Shown: positions 33,461 through 42,243, counted from the first letter of the stretch. The stretch is DNA of 64,000 nucleotides from Novosphingobium acidiphilum DSM 19966 (GCF_000429005.1 NZ_AUBA01000010.1:62001-126000); one strand, 5' to 3'. Notes: generated by a model not told the origin, from the letters alone. Program-made: numbers and translations.

Positions 33461-34876
33461 TCAGATGCGGCGAATTCCCGCCGATCCCAGCCGCGCATCG
33501 AGATCGGCCAGCAGCCGTGCAAGCCCCCTGGCGGTCAGGCTTTCGGCGCGCGCGGTCAGCATGGCCTGGGTGTTCGAGGCGCGCAGCAGCCACCAGCCAT
33601 CGGGCGTGGTCACCCGCGCGCCGTCGGTGGCGTCGAACACCACACCGTCATCGCGCAGCACGGCGATGATCTGCGCCACCGCCGAAAACGGATCGATCCC
33701 CGGCACCGCAAAGCGCAAGTCGGGCGTGACATGGGTCCGGGGCATCGCATCGCGCAGCGCGGTGACCGATGCCCCCAACCGCACCGATGCCGCCAGCACG
33801 CGCAGCGCGCCATACAGCGCATCGTCATAGCCGTAATAGTCATCGGCAAAGAACAGGTGACCGGTCATTTCGCCGGCCAGCACGGCGCCAGATTGCTTCA
33901 TTCCGGATTTGATCAGCGAATGCCCGGTCGGGGCGATCTGCGCGATGCCGCCCCATGCCGTGATCGCGTCAAACAGCACCTGGCTGCATTTTACATCGGC
34001 CATGATCCGCGCGCCGGGATACCGGGCCAGCAGGTCCTGCGCCAGGATCTGCACGATCTGATCCCCCCACAGCACGCGCCCGCGCCCGTCGACCACGCCC
34101 AGCCGATCGCCATCCCCATCGAAGGCAAAACCGATATCGATCTTTCCCGACGCGACAGCGGTGATCAGATCCTGAAGGTTTTCGATCTCGGTAGGATCAG
34201 GGTGGTGATTGGGAAAATGGCCGTCGACCGACGTGTGGAACAGGACATGCTGCCCCGGCAAATGACGGACCAGCCGTTCGATCAGCGGGCCGGCGGCGCC
34301 GTTGCCCGCATCCCAGCCGATGCGCAGCGGTTCAATGCCGGCCGGATCTATTCCGTCCAGCGCGTGGAGGATGCGTTCAACATAGGCCCCGGCCAGATCG
34401 ACTGTCTCGATGCCGCCCCGATCGCACACCCGATCCCATTCGCCCGTGGCGGCGATGCGCCCCAGATCGACTATGTCATTGCCAAAGAACGGTTGCCCGC
34501 CAAGATCCAGCTTGAAGCCGTTGTGGTCCTTGGGGTTATGGCTGCCGGTTACCTCTATGCCGCCGTGCACGTCTGGGGCTGAAGCGACCGCGTAATACAG
34601 CAGCGGTGTGGGTGCCGGGCCAATCCGTCGCACGGTGATCCCGCCATCGCACAGCCCCTGCACCAGCGCGGCCTCAAGCTTTGGCGAACTTAGCCGCCCG
34701 TCGTAGCCCACGGCGACGCGCATACCCCCGGCACGGCGCACCACAGTGGCAAAACTGCGTCCCACGGACCAGGCATCGCGCGGGGACAGCGTTTCGCCCC
34801 ACACCCCGCGCATGTCGTATTCGCGCAACAGGCCGGGGTCGAAGCGATGGCGTTCGACCCGCAACCGGTCAGGCAC
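33461..34876 (-). CDS. Phosphomannomutase/phosphoglucomutase
   Basis: The 471-residue alpha-D-phosphohexomutase has the active-site serine loop TGSHNPKDHNGFKL near residue 110. The metal-binding loop AFDGDGDRLGVVD is near residue 240, the sugar-specificity loop GEMTGHLFFAD near 325, and the phosphate-binding RASNTQAML near 430. It interconverts the 1- and 6-phosphates of mannose or glucose for polysaccharide precursors. The start is a GTG at 34876 that overlaps the end of the J-protein gene by eight bases, indicating translational coupling. The gene is the last of the mipZ-J-protein-pgm run. Confidence 0.92.
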   Translation of the reverse strand: MPDRLRVERHRFDPGLLREYDMRGVWGETLSPRDAWSVGRSFATVVRRAGGMRVAVGYDGRLSSPKLEAALVQGLCDGGITVRRIGPAPTPLLYYAVASAPDVHGGIEVTGSHNPKDHNGFKLDLGGQPFFGNDIVDLGRIAATGEWDRVCDRGGIETVDLAGAYVERILHALDGIDPAGIEPLRIGWDAGNGAAGPLIERLVRHLPGQHVLFHTSVDGHFPNHHPDPTEIENLQDLITAVASGKIDIGFAFDGDGDRLGVVDGRGRVLWGDQIVQILAQDLLARYPGARIMADVKCSQVLFDAITAWGGIAQIAPTGHSLIKSGMKQSGAVLAGEMTGHLFFADDYYGYDDALYGALRVLAASVRLGASVTALRDAMPRTHVTPDLRFAVPGIDPFSAVAQIIAVLRDDGVVFDATDGARVTTPDGWWLLRASNTQAMLTARAESLTARGLARLLADLDARLGSAGIRRI

Positions 34877-35162
34877 GGTTGGCCGGGCCCAGCCGTGCCA
34901 GCAGCAGATCGCGCGCATCGTTGGCTTCGTGGACGGCTTCGTTGCTGCCCCCGCGATCGGGGTGGACTTGTGCGATCAGCCGGCGGTGCGCATCGATGAT
35001 GGTTTCGCGCCCGGCGTCGGTGCCCACGCCCAGCAGCGTGCGCGCGCGCCGTTCCGATTTGCGCGCATCGCGCGCCTGCCACCACACCCACGGCCACTGC
35101 CCGGTCAGAAACCGGATCGCCAGACTGCCGAGCAGTGCAAGCTCGGCCAATTTAAGGATCAT
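34869..35162 (-). CDS. Membrane-anchored J-domain protein
   Basis: The 97-residue protein has an N-terminal hydrophobic helix (LKLAELALLGSLAIRFLTG), then a J-like domain. The HPD triad is in LIAQVHPDRGGSN, followed by the final helix NDARDLLLARLG. This layout resembles TIM14/DjlC-type membrane co-chaperones that stimulate an Hsp70. Its partner is unknown. It overlaps MipZ by four bases upstream and the phosphohexomutase by eight bases downstream, so the three are translated together. Confidence 0.85.
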   Translation of the reverse strand: MILKLAELALLGSLAIRFLTGQWPWVWWQARDARKSERRARTLLGVGTDAGRETIIDAHRRLIAQVHPDRGGSNEAVHEANDARDLLLARLGPANRA

Positions 35163-35974
35163 GTCACGCCTTCGAGCGCGAGCTGGCCTTTGGTGGCAAC
35201 GGTCGGCAGGTTCAGCCCCGCGATCAAGGTGCGCAATTCCTGCCGCGCGACCAGATGGCTGGTGCCCAGTTCGCCCAGGTGTCCCTTGTCGAGCAGGGTC
35301 AGGCCGCTGGGAAACAGTTCGCGATAGATTACGCGTTCGGACAGGCCGCTGGCCACGCGAAACCCGACCCGGCGCGACAGTTCGGTCAGCGCCTGGTCAA
35401 TGCGGCGCTGGTTGCGCGCCTCGGTATAGCCGGTGCGGTTGCGCACCACGACCCAATCCATTTCCCGGCGGGCATCGCGGATGGTTGCCATTGCGCGTTT
35501 TTTGCGCGCCTCCCAGATCAGTTCGGCATAGAACGACAGGCGTCGCACCTTGAACGTTTCGGCATCGACCTGCCCGATCAGGTCGAAATCGACAAAGCTG
35601 TCGTTGAGCGGGGTGACCAGCGTATCGGCGCGCGTCGCCACATGGCGGGCCAGCGGATCGTCGCGGCCGGGCGTGTCGAACACGATGAAATCGGCATCCG
35701 CGCCCATTGTGGTGGTCAGCGCATCCAGTTCTTCCACGCTGTCGCCCGCGTAGACCGCAAAATTCGCGGTGGGCAACGCAATGTCGCGCCGCCGCTGCGT
35801 CTCGGCGCGATTTTCCAGATAGCGGTGCAATGTGCGCTGCCGGCTGTCGAGATCGATCGCGGCCACCCGCGCGCCCTGATAGGCCAGCGCGATGGCGCAA
35901 TGCACGGCGGTGGTGGATTTGCCCGTGCCGCCTTTTTCGTTGGCAAACACGATGCGGTGTGGGCCGTTCGACAC
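35159..35974 (-). CDS. mipZ: Division-plane positioning ATPase MipZ
   Basis: The 271-residue ParA/MinD-family ATPase has a deviant Walker A, KGGTGKS, at residues 14-20. A Walker B-type DFIVFDTPGRDDPLARH is present. The MipZ-specific VTPLNDSFVDFDLIGQVD and RVGFRVASGLSERVIYRELF segments closely match Caulobacter MipZ. MipZ forms a gradient from the ParB-bound poles and blocks FtsZ assembly away from midcell. The chosen GTG at 35974 has AAGGAAGAG just before it and gives MSNGPHRIVFANEKGGTGKS; the frame continues to a weaker GTG at 36007. It is divergent from panC. Confidence 0.94.
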   Translation of the reverse strand: MSNGPHRIVFANEKGGTGKSTTAVHCAIALAYQGARVAAIDLDSRQRTLHRYLENRAETQRRRDIALPTANFAVYAGDSVEELDALTTTMGADADFIVFDTPGRDDPLARHVATRADTLVTPLNDSFVDFDLIGQVDAETFKVRRLSFYAELIWEARKKRAMATIRDARREMDWVVVRNRTGYTEARNQRRIDQALTELSRRVGFRVASGLSERVIYRELFPSGLTLLDKGHLGELGTSHLVARQELRTLIAGLNLPTVATKGQLALEGVT

Positions 35975-36164
35975 AATCTCTTCCTTCTTTGGCCGCTGGG
36001 CGGGCACAGACGCTTGAATGGCACGGGGTGCGGGGCTAGGCCGGATCGGCTATAGCGCGAAAGGCCCGACCGCAACCCCTTGTACAAGACCGCAACCGGG
36101 TTGTGCCCGACCGTGATCATGCAGGGTCATCGTTGGTCGGGATGGTAAAGGAGACACTGGCCCC

Positions 36165-37055
36165 ATGCAAACCGTCTCTACCCGCGCCGGGCTGGCAAAG
36201 GCCGTGGCCGGGCTCAAAATCGGGGGAAAAACCCTGGCGCTGGTGCCGACCATGGGTGCGCTGCACGACGGGCACATGACGCTGGTGCGGCAGGCCCGTG
36301 CGCATGCCGACCACGTGGTGGTGTCGATCTTTGTCAATCCGATGCAATTTGGCGCGAACGAGGATCTGGACGCCTATCCGCGCCAGATGGACGCCGACGC
36401 CCGCCAGTTGCGCACGGCCGGGGTCGATCTGCTGTGGGCGCCGACCGTGGCCGAAATGTATCCCGATGGTTTTGCCACCACGGTCAGCGTGGCCGGGCTC
36501 GATCGGGTGCTGTGCGGGATGCACCGGCCGGGGCATTTCGACGGCGTGGCCACGGTCGTGCTGAAACTGTTCAACCAGGTGCGGCCCGACGTGGCGCTGT
36601 TTGGCGAAAAGGACTGGCAACAGCTGACCATCATCCGCCGCATGGCGCGCGATCTGGATCTGGCGCAGCCGCATGTCGACCGGATCGTGGGCGTGTCCAC
36701 CGTGCGCGAAGCCGATGGCCTGGCGATGAGCAGCCGCAACCGGTACCTGTCCGCCGACCAGCGCGCGCAGGCCGCCGCGCTCAATCGGGCGATGCGGTTG
36801 TGCGTCGGCGCGGTGCTGGCGGGCGAAGCGATCGGCATGGCGCTTGACCGGTTGCGCCGCGCGGTGCTGGCCGCCGGGTTTGACCGGATCGACTATGCCG
36901 ATCTGCGCGCGGCCGATACGCTGGATGATCTGGCGCAATGGCACGGCGGTGCGGCGCGATTGCTGGTGGCGGCGCATATCGGCCGCACGCGGCTGATCGA
37001 CAATATGGCGATTGATCCCGCGATGGCGATCATGCCCCAGACCGAAAACGCATAA
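36165..37055 (+). CDS. panC: Pantoate--beta-alanine ligase (pantothenate synthetase)
   Basis: The 296-residue enzyme has the ATP-binding motif VPTMGALHDGHMTLVRQA (residues 28-45). FVNPMQFGANEDLDAYPR and the lysine-containing GEKDWQQLTIIRRM follow, as does MSSRNRYLS, the counterpart of the KMSKS loop. It joins pantoate and beta-alanine using ATP, the last step of vitamin B5 synthesis. No other pan gene is present nearby. It is divergent from mipZ with about 190 bases between them; the next gene is a class II aldolase-like protein that follows after 17 bases. Confidence 0.96.
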   Translation: MQTVSTRAGLAKAVAGLKIGGKTLALVPTMGALHDGHMTLVRQARAHADHVVVSIFVNPMQFGANEDLDAYPRQMDADARQLRTAGVDLLWAPTVAEMYPDGFATTVSVAGLDRVLCGMHRPGHFDGVATVVLKLFNQVRPDVALFGEKDWQQLTIIRRMARDLDLAQPHVDRIVGVSTVREADGLAMSSRNRYLSADQRAQAAALNRAMRLCVGAVLAGEAIGMALDRLRRAVLAAGFDRIDYADLRAADTLDDLAQWHGGAARLLVAAHIGRTRLIDNMAIDPAMAIMPQTENA

Positions 37056-37072
37056 TCAGGGAAGGGATGACA

Positions 37073-37840
37073 ATGGCGACACAGATCAGATCCAACATCG
37101 GTTGCAGCGATGCCGAATGGCAGGCCCGGCAGGAACTGGCGGCGTGCTATCGCATCTTTGACCTGCTCGGCTGGTCCGAATCGGTGTACAATCACATCTC
37201 GGTAAAAGTGCCCGATGAAGACGGCGCGTTCCTGATCAACCCCTATGGCCTGCTGTACAACGAGGTGACGGCCAGCAATCTGGTCAAGATCGATATCGAC
37301 GGCAATATTATCGGATCAAGCCAGTATCCGGTGAACAAGGCGGGATTTACCCAGCACGCGCTGTTTCACCGCCACCTGCACTGGGCCAACGCGATCTGCC
37401 ATGTGCACACCACCGCTTCGATGGCCGTGTGCAGCCTGGAGGCGGGGCTGATGCCGATCAATTTCTATGCCTGCAATTTCATCGGACGGCTGGCCTATCA
37501 CGAATTCGAAGGGGTGACGGTGCGCGCCGAAGAGGGTGAGCGGCTGTTGCAGAACCTGGGTGACAAGAACATCCTGATGCTGCGCAACCACGGCCCGGTG
37601 GTGCTGGCGCCCACGCTGCCGTCGATGTTCATCCAGATGTGGGCGCTGCAACGCGCCTGCGAAATCCAGATGGCCACGCTGTCGATGGGCCAGCCCGCCA
37701 TCTGTATCCCCGACGAGGTGGTGGCGGTGCACCAGCGCGATTTGCGCGAAGTGGCCGTGCCCGGCACCATGCCCGGCGCCACCGACTTTGCCGCCTGGAC
37801 CCGCCGGATCGATCAGATCGACCGCAGCTGGCGCGATTAG
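37073..37840 (+). CDS. Class II aldolase/adducin domain protein
   Basis: The 255-residue protein has the class II aldolase fold. Zinc-ligand histidines are visible in ANAICHVHTTASMAVCS and the later MLRNHGPVVLAPTL. The region YNHISVKVPDEDGAFLINPY is typical. Family members split or epimerise phosphorylated sugars; many, including this subgroup, have unknown substrates. ATG 37073 is preferred over 37067 because GGAAGG sits seven bases before it. It follows panC by 17 bases and is followed at 37852 by a [2Fe-2S] protein gene, so all three may be cotranscribed. A metabolic link is not evident. Confidence 0.85.
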   Translation: MATQIRSNIGCSDAEWQARQELAACYRIFDLLGWSESVYNHISVKVPDEDGAFLINPYGLLYNEVTASNLVKIDIDGNIIGSSQYPVNKAGFTQHALFHRHLHWANAICHVHTTASMAVCSLEAGLMPINFYACNFIGRLAYHEFEGVTVRAEEGERLLQNLGDKNILMLRNHGPVVLAPTLPSMFIQMWALQRACEIQMATLSMGQPAICIPDEVVAVHQRDLREVAVPGTMPGATDFAAWTRRIDQIDRSWRD

Positions 37841-37851
37841 AAGCTGCCGGC

Positions 37852-38361
37852 ATGGCGCGTCTGACCGTCAACAACCAGCCGGTAGAGTTCAAGCTCGATG
37901 CGCAGACCCCGCTGCTGTGGGCTTTGCGCGATGCGGCCAATCTGACCGGCACCAAGTATGGCTGCGGCACCGGCGAATGCGGCGCCTGCATGGTGCTGGT
38001 CGACGGCCAGGCGATGCCCAGCTGCATGTTGAGCCTGGGCGAGGCAGAGGGGCGCGCCGTGATCACCATCGAAGGCCTGTCGCCCGATCGCAACCACCCG
38101 GTGCAACAGGCGTTTGTGGCCGAACAGGCGATCCAGTGCGGATTCTGCACGCCGGGGCTGGTGATCGCCGCCGCCGGGCTGCTGGCGCGCAATGTCAACC
38201 CGACCGAGGCGGACATTGCGCGTGCCATCACCAACATCTGTCGCTGCGGCGTGCAACCCCGCCTGCTGCGCACGATCGCGCGTGCAGGGCGCATCATGCG
38301 CGGCGAAGAACCCGGCGTGCGCGTGCCGGCGCCGGCCACTGCAACAACACCCGGGCTGTAA
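37852..38361 (+). CDS. [2Fe-2S] small subunit of a molybdenum hydroxylase (IorA/CoxS type)
   Basis: The 169-residue protein has a plant-type ferredoxin cluster motif (CGTGECGACMV with a later MPSC). It also has the second, helical cluster motif of the xanthine dehydrogenase family (QCGFCTPGLV and NICRCG). These subunits shuttle electrons from a molybdopterin subunit to an acceptor. Length and spelling match isoquinoline 1-oxidoreductase alpha subunits. No molybdopterin-binding large subunit or maturation factor is adjacent; the neighbours are an aldolase-like gene and arsC. It may pair with a large subunit elsewhere, or have lost it. Confidence 0.9.
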   Translation: MARLTVNNQPVEFKLDAQTPLLWALRDAANLTGTKYGCGTGECGACMVLVDGQAMPSCMLSLGEAEGRAVITIEGLSPDRNHPVQQAFVAEQAIQCGFCTPGLVIAAAGLLARNVNPTEADIARAITNICRCGVQPRLLRTIARAGRIMRGEEPGVRVPAPATATTPGL

Positions 38362-38405
38362 AAGGTCCCCCCTCAGAAGGGGGGCCGCACAGGAAAGGAC
38401 CATCG

Positions 38406-38747
38406 ATGAAGGCCACAATCTGGCACAACCCCGGCTGCGGCACATCGCGCAACACGCTGGCCCTGCTGAACGACGCCGGCGCCGAGGTGACCGTGGTTGA
38501 ATACCTCAAAACCCCGCCCACCGCGGAAAAGCTGGCGCAACTTTACCGCGATGCGGGCCTGACCCCGCAACAGGGCCTGCGCCTGCGCGGCACCGACGCG
38601 GCGGAACGCGGGTTGCCCGAGGCCGATGACGCCTGCGTGCTGGCGGCGATGGTGGCGGACCCCAGGCTGATCGAACGGCCCCTGGTCGAAACGGACCAGG
38701 GCGTGCGGCTGTGCCGACCCAAGGAACGCGTGCTGGACATCGTTTGA
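38406..38747 (+). CDS. arsC: Arsenate reductase, glutaredoxin-type (ArsC family)
   Basis: The 113-residue thioredoxin-fold protein has the ArsC signature HNPGCGTSRNTLALL with the reactive cysteine at position 11. The arginine-bearing region VADPRLIERPLVE follows. These enzymes reduce arsenate to arsenite with glutathione/glutaredoxin. No arsenite pump or ArsR gene accompanies it, so a housekeeping or unlinked detoxification role is possible. AGGAAAGG precedes the ATG. The related Spx/YffB group is excluded because the CGTSR motif is ArsC-like. Confidence 0.9.
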   Translation: MKATIWHNPGCGTSRNTLALLNDAGAEVTVVEYLKTPPTAEKLAQLYRDAGLTPQQGLRLRGTDAAERGLPEADDACVLAAMVADPRLIERPLVETDQGVRLCRPKERVLDIV

Positions 38748-38782
38748 CCGCGCGACGTGCGGCGCCGCTGCGCGCGGCGCGC

Positions 38783-38896
38783 TCAATAGGGCAGAAAGCG
38801 CCCGGCCGCGATCAGCGCGGTGGCGCAGCCGAGCACGGCGGTGAAGCGCAGGGCTTCCTGCAGCAGCAGGGCAGGGTGGCGCAAGGTCTGGACCAT
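38783..38896 (-). CDS. Candidate 37-residue hydrophobic peptide
   Basis: A short frame begins at ATG 38896, 40 bases after the M14 peptidase stop on the same strand. The peptide has a charged start, then a hydrophobic core (TAVLGCATALIAAG) and ends GRFLPY. All but a few codons end in G or C, as in real genes here. No Shine-Dalgarno is seen, so it would depend on coupling. It may equally be chance. I know of no named family. Confidence 0.3.
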   Translation of the reverse strand: MVQTLRHPALLLQEALRFTAVLGCATALIAAGRFLPY

Positions 38897-38936
38897 GCGC
38901 CATTGTGCGCAGCCGGCGGTTAAAACATCGTAAATG

Positions 38937-40076
38937 CTATTGTGACAGCAGCCATTCATGCAGCGATTGCAGGCATGCGCGGGCCAGCAGCTGCGATCGT
39001 TCGGGGCTCCAGCCTTGCGCGGCGCAGGGCAGGTCGTCGTTGTCCTTGAACGGCATTTCCAATGTCATCGCCACCGCGCCGAAGCGTTGCGCAACCTGGT
39101 TGGTCGACATTGTCAGGTTGGCGGTGCCGGGGCGCGCCTCGGGATAGCCATGGCGCGTCTGGAAATCGGGGGTGCGGCGTTCCAGGATGGTGCGGTACCG
39201 GCGGTACCCTGCGCCCTGGTCCTCGCGCCACGATGGGATGCCTTCGAAACCGGCGACAAACACGTGCGGGATCGCTTCATCGCCATGCACATCGATCGCG
39301 AAATCGACGCCGGTGGCATCCATCGCGTCGCGGATCGCCAGCACTTCGGGTGATCGGTCGGCGGTGGGCGCATGCCATTCGCGGTTCAGGTTCACGCCGG
39401 CGGCATTGGTGCGCAGATGCCCGCGCACCGAACCATCGGGATTGGCATTGGGCACGATGTGAAACGTGCAGGCCTGGCGCAGCGCGCGGCCATGCGGATC
39501 GGCGGGGTCGGTCAACAGCGCCAGCGCGCCTTCCATCCACCATTCGGCCATCGATTCGCCGGGATGCTGGCGCGCATAAAGCCACACCGGTTTGGGGCCG
39601 TTGCCCAAAGTCAGGCAATCGATCGGGCGGCCTTCGATGCTGTGCCCCAGCACGCGGTGCGCGACGCCGGGTTGCAACGCATGGCGCGCGATCAGATCCT
39701 GGTGCCGTTCCCACGAATAGGGCGCGAAATAGGCAAACCACACCAGATCGCCCGCCGGCCGGTGCCGGATGGTCAGTGTGCCGCCTTCGACGGCCGGGTC
39801 ATAGTCGCTGTGCGTGCGGCCCCAGAACTGCCGATCTTCGCTGAAGGCGGCGCGATAGTTGTGCCACCCGCCGGGATAGGCGGCCGACGCCAGACCGGTC
39901 AGGCGCAAGGTCAGGTCGCGTCCGGCCGCACCCGCCACGCGGAAATGGAACCACTGGAAAAATTGCGAATGCGCATCGCGCCGGATGGCCAGGTGCGCGG
40001 TTGTGCCGTCGATCGACAGCACTTCGATATTGCCGCTGTCAAACGCGGCGTCGATCAGGATCGGTTGGTCGGTCAT
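38937..40076 (-). CDS. M14 family zinc carboxypeptidase (cytosolic carboxypeptidase-like)
   Basis: The 379-residue protein has an N-terminal beta-rich domain (residues 1-115) followed by the M14 catalytic domain. The zinc motif HPGES (YARQHPGESMAEWWMEGAL) and the third ligand in AIDVHGDEAIPH are intact. A late MTLEMPFKD supplies the catalytic glutamate. The layout matches the bacterial relatives of eukaryotic cytosolic carboxypeptidases that trim C-terminal glutamates or other residues. There is no signal peptide, so it should be cytosolic. Its natural substrate is unknown. It lies 37 bases downstream of the secreted hypothetical gene at 40114. Confidence 0.88.
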   Translation of the reverse strand: MTDQPILIDAAFDSGNIEVLSIDGTTAHLAIRRDAHSQFFQWFHFRVAGAAGRDLTLRLTGLASAAYPGGWHNYRAAFSEDRQFWGRTHSDYDPAVEGGTLTIRHRPAGDLVWFAYFAPYSWERHQDLIARHALQPGVAHRVLGHSIEGRPIDCLTLGNGPKPVWLYARQHPGESMAEWWMEGALALLTDPADPHGRALRQACTFHIVPNANPDGSVRGHLRTNAAGVNLNREWHAPTADRSPEVLAIRDAMDATGVDFAIDVHGDEAIPHVFVAGFEGIPSWREDQGAGYRRYRTILERRTPDFQTRHGYPEARPGTANLTMSTNQVAQRFGAVAMTLEMPFKDNDDLPCAAQGWSPERSQLLARACLQSLHEWLLSQ

Positions 40077-40113
40077 CGGGCGGTGATAGTCGCGACCGGT
40101 GCGCGGGGCAATG

Positions 40114-40905
40114 TTACTCGCCACCGCCCGCAGCAGGCGGCGCCAGTGGCGCGCCCGCCAAGGACTGCACCACTTTGCCATCGGGGAATTTGGCGAACAG
40201 CGCGGTGGCCAGGCGCGTGGCCATGCGCGTATCGTCCAGCCCGTTTTCTGTCATGCGCGCCTGACCCTGGGCATGGCCTTCCCACAGCACGCGGCGCGTG
40301 TCCTTGTCGCGGATGCGCACATCGATACGCGTGGCAACGATCGCCTTGCGCGGTTTGGACAAGTCGATGAACAGGGCCCCGCCAAAGCCAGATCCGCGAT
40401 TGCTGACCCCCATGCTGACTTCGCCGCTGACCGGCCGGTGCGGCGCTTCTTCGGGCACGACGATATCGTGACCGACGCTGACTTCGATCAGCTGCTGCGG
40501 ATTGGCGGCATCGGCGGTGTCATAGCCTTTGTTGGCCAGCTGATCGATCACTGCGGCTTCGTAGACCGGCAGTTTGTCGTCCAATGCCGGCATCGCGTTG
40601 GTGCCGGGCAGTTCGTCGGGCGCGGTTGCGGGCGGCGCAGGTGGCGCAGGCGGGGTGGTTTCCACCACCACGATCCGCCCTTTGCCCAGCGCGTCGCCGC
40701 CATCGGCGGCGCGGAAGGTTTCGACATCGATGCGTTTGCTGGGTTCGGCGTTGCCCTGTGTCACCACCCGCTGCGGCCCGTCGGGCCAGCCACTGCGCAT
40801 CCCGCGCCCGCCCCAGCCGCCGGGATAGGACTGCGCGCATACCGGCACGGCCAGAACCAGTGCGATCACGGGGGACATCAGCAGCGTGGCACGGCGTGAC
40901 AGCAT
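40114..40905 (-). CDS. Secreted hypothetical protein
   Basis: The 263-residue protein has a signal peptide (RATLLMSPVIALVLAVPVCA, cleavage likely after CA in VCAQS). A glycine/tryptophan-rich stretch (YPGGWGGRGMRSGWPDGP) follows. A proline-alanine linker comes next, then a domain containing IEVSVGHDIVVPEEAPHR and ATRIDVRIRDKDTRRVLWEG. The latter resembles lipoprotein-type domains that appear in envelope stress or assembly proteins, but I cannot assign a family. It is upstream of the M14 peptidase by 37 bases and divergent from galE. Confidence 0.65.
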   Translation of the reverse strand: MLSRRATLLMSPVIALVLAVPVCAQSYPGGWGGRGMRSGWPDGPQRVVTQGNAEPSKRIDVETFRAADGGDALGKGRIVVVETTPPAPPAPPATAPDELPGTNAMPALDDKLPVYEAAVIDQLANKGYDTADAANPQQLIEVSVGHDIVVPEEAPHRPVSGEVSMGVSNRGSGFGGALFIDLSKPRKAIVATRIDVRIRDKDTRRVLWEGHAQGQARMTENGLDDTRMATRLATALFAKFPDGKVVQSLAGAPLAPPAAGGGE

Positions 40906-41041
40906 TGTTTGGCAATTCCTGAATGGGTTGGCCGACCCTAGGCCGGACCTTGCCCCACTACAACGGATGCTTAGGGGGATTCCTTCTATGGCGGCGGCTG
41001 CTAGGGCAATGCCCATCGGCCAGCAGGGGTGATTCGCGCGC

Positions 41042-42046
41042 ATGACCAAGGTTCCCGTACTTGTCACCGGTGGCGCAGGCTATATCGGCAGCCATGCTGT
41101 GCTCGCGCTGCGCGATGCCGGCTGGCCCGTGGCCGTGATCGACAATCTGACCACCGGGTTCCGCTTTGCCGTGCCCGAGGGCGTACCGTTGTATCAAGGC
41201 GATATTGCCGACGCAGACCTGCTGGCGCAGATCTTCGCCGAACAGGGCATTGGTGCGGTGATGCATTTTGCCGGATCGATCATCGTGCCCGAATCGGTCG
41301 AAAATCCGCTGAAATATTACGAAAACAACACCGCCAAAAGTCGATCGCTGATCGCTGCCGCGGTTGCGGCAGGTGTGCCGCATTTCATTTTCAGTTCGAC
41401 CGCGGCGACCTACGGCATTCCCGAGACCTCTCCGGTGACCGAAGACAGCCCGAAACGGCCGATCAATCCCTACGGCATGTCAAAGCTGATGACCGAGATC
41501 ATGCTGGGCGACACAGCGCGCGCGCATGCGATCAATTTCTGCGCGCTGCGCTATTTCAACGTGGCGGGCGCCGATCCGCAGGCGCGCACGGGCCAATCGA
41601 CCGCGGGCGCGACGCACCTGATCAAGGTCGCGGTGGAAGCCGCGCTGGGCAAACGCGAGGATGTGGCGGTGTTCGGCACCGATTTCGCCACGCCCGATGG
41701 CACCGGGGTGCGCGATTATATCCATGTCAGCGATCTGGCCGCCGCACACGTGCTGGCACTTGAGGCGCTGATCGCCGATCCGCAGCGCTCGCTGACCATG
41801 AACTGCGGCTATGGCCAGGGCTTTTCGGTGCTCGACGTGCTCGATGCGGTGGACCGGGTGACCAACCTGACCATCCATCGCCGCATCGAAGGGCGCCGCG
41901 CGGGCGACCCCGACCAGTTGATCTCCGACAACCGGCTGATCAAGGCCACGCTGCCCTGGGTGCCGCGCTATGCCGATCTCGATACGATCGTCGGCCATGC
42001 GCTGGCATGGGAACGGCGGTTGACCGAAATTCGCGGGGGATGTTGA
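41042..42046 (+). CDS. galE: UDP-glucose 4-epimerase
   Basis: The 334-residue SDR-type epimerase has the NAD-binding motif TGGAGYIGS (residues 9-17). The catalytic serine region is FIFSSTAATYGIPE and the Tyr-x-x-x-Lys pair is NPYGMSKLMTE. The sugar-binding segment LRYFNVAGADP and the later GVRDYIHVSDLA are typical of GalE. It interconverts UDP-glucose and UDP-galactose for surface polysaccharides. No gal operon genes are near. Its stop codon overlaps the -35 of the rpmJ promoter. Confidence 0.95.
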   Translation: MTKVPVLVTGGAGYIGSHAVLALRDAGWPVAVIDNLTTGFRFAVPEGVPLYQGDIADADLLAQIFAEQGIGAVMHFAGSIIVPESVENPLKYYENNTAKSRSLIAAAVAAGVPHFIFSSTAATYGIPETSPVTEDSPKRPINPYGMSKLMTEIMLGDTARAHAINFCALRYFNVAGADPQARTGQSTAGATHLIKVAVEAALGKREDVAVFGTDFATPDGTGVRDYIHVSDLAAAHVLALEALIADPQRSLTMNCGYGQGFSVLDVLDAVDRVTNLTIHRRIEGRRAGDPDQLISDNRLIKATLPWVPRYADLDTIVGHALAWERRLTEIRGGC

Positions 42047-42069
42047 CTTTCCACGGCGGCGCATATACC
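42043..42069 (+). promoter_or_regulatory. Putative rpmJ promoter
   Basis: TTGACT overlaps the galE stop codon and is followed 15 bases later by TATACC, about 49 bases before the rpmJ ATG. The match is good for a housekeeping promoter although the spacing is short. Confidence 0.5.
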
Positions 42070-42117
42070 CGCGCCACTCTGTTTTCGGCCCGGTCGCATC
42101 GGGCATAAGGATTCGTC

Positions 42118-42243
42118 ATGAAGATTCGCAACAGCCTGAAGTCGCTCAAGGACCGCCACCGCGACAACCGCGTGATCCGTCGTCGCGGCCGGACCTATGT
42201 GATCAACAAGACCCAGCGTCGTTTCAAGGCCCGCCAGGGCTGA
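42118..42243 (+). CDS. rpmJ: 50S ribosomal protein L36 (41-residue, cysteine-free form)
   Basis: The gene codes for MKIRNSLKSLKDRHRDNRVI followed by RRRGRTYVINKTQRRFKARQ and a final Gly. This 41-residue L36 is the longer form with no cysteines, so it does not bind zinc, unlike the 37-residue C+ type. L36 is part of the 50S subunit. ATG 42118 has a weak upstream AAGGATT. The gene has its own promoter after galE and is followed by a hairpin terminator. Confidence 0.97.
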   Translation: MKIRNSLKSLKDRHRDNRVIRRRGRTYVINKTQRRFKARQG

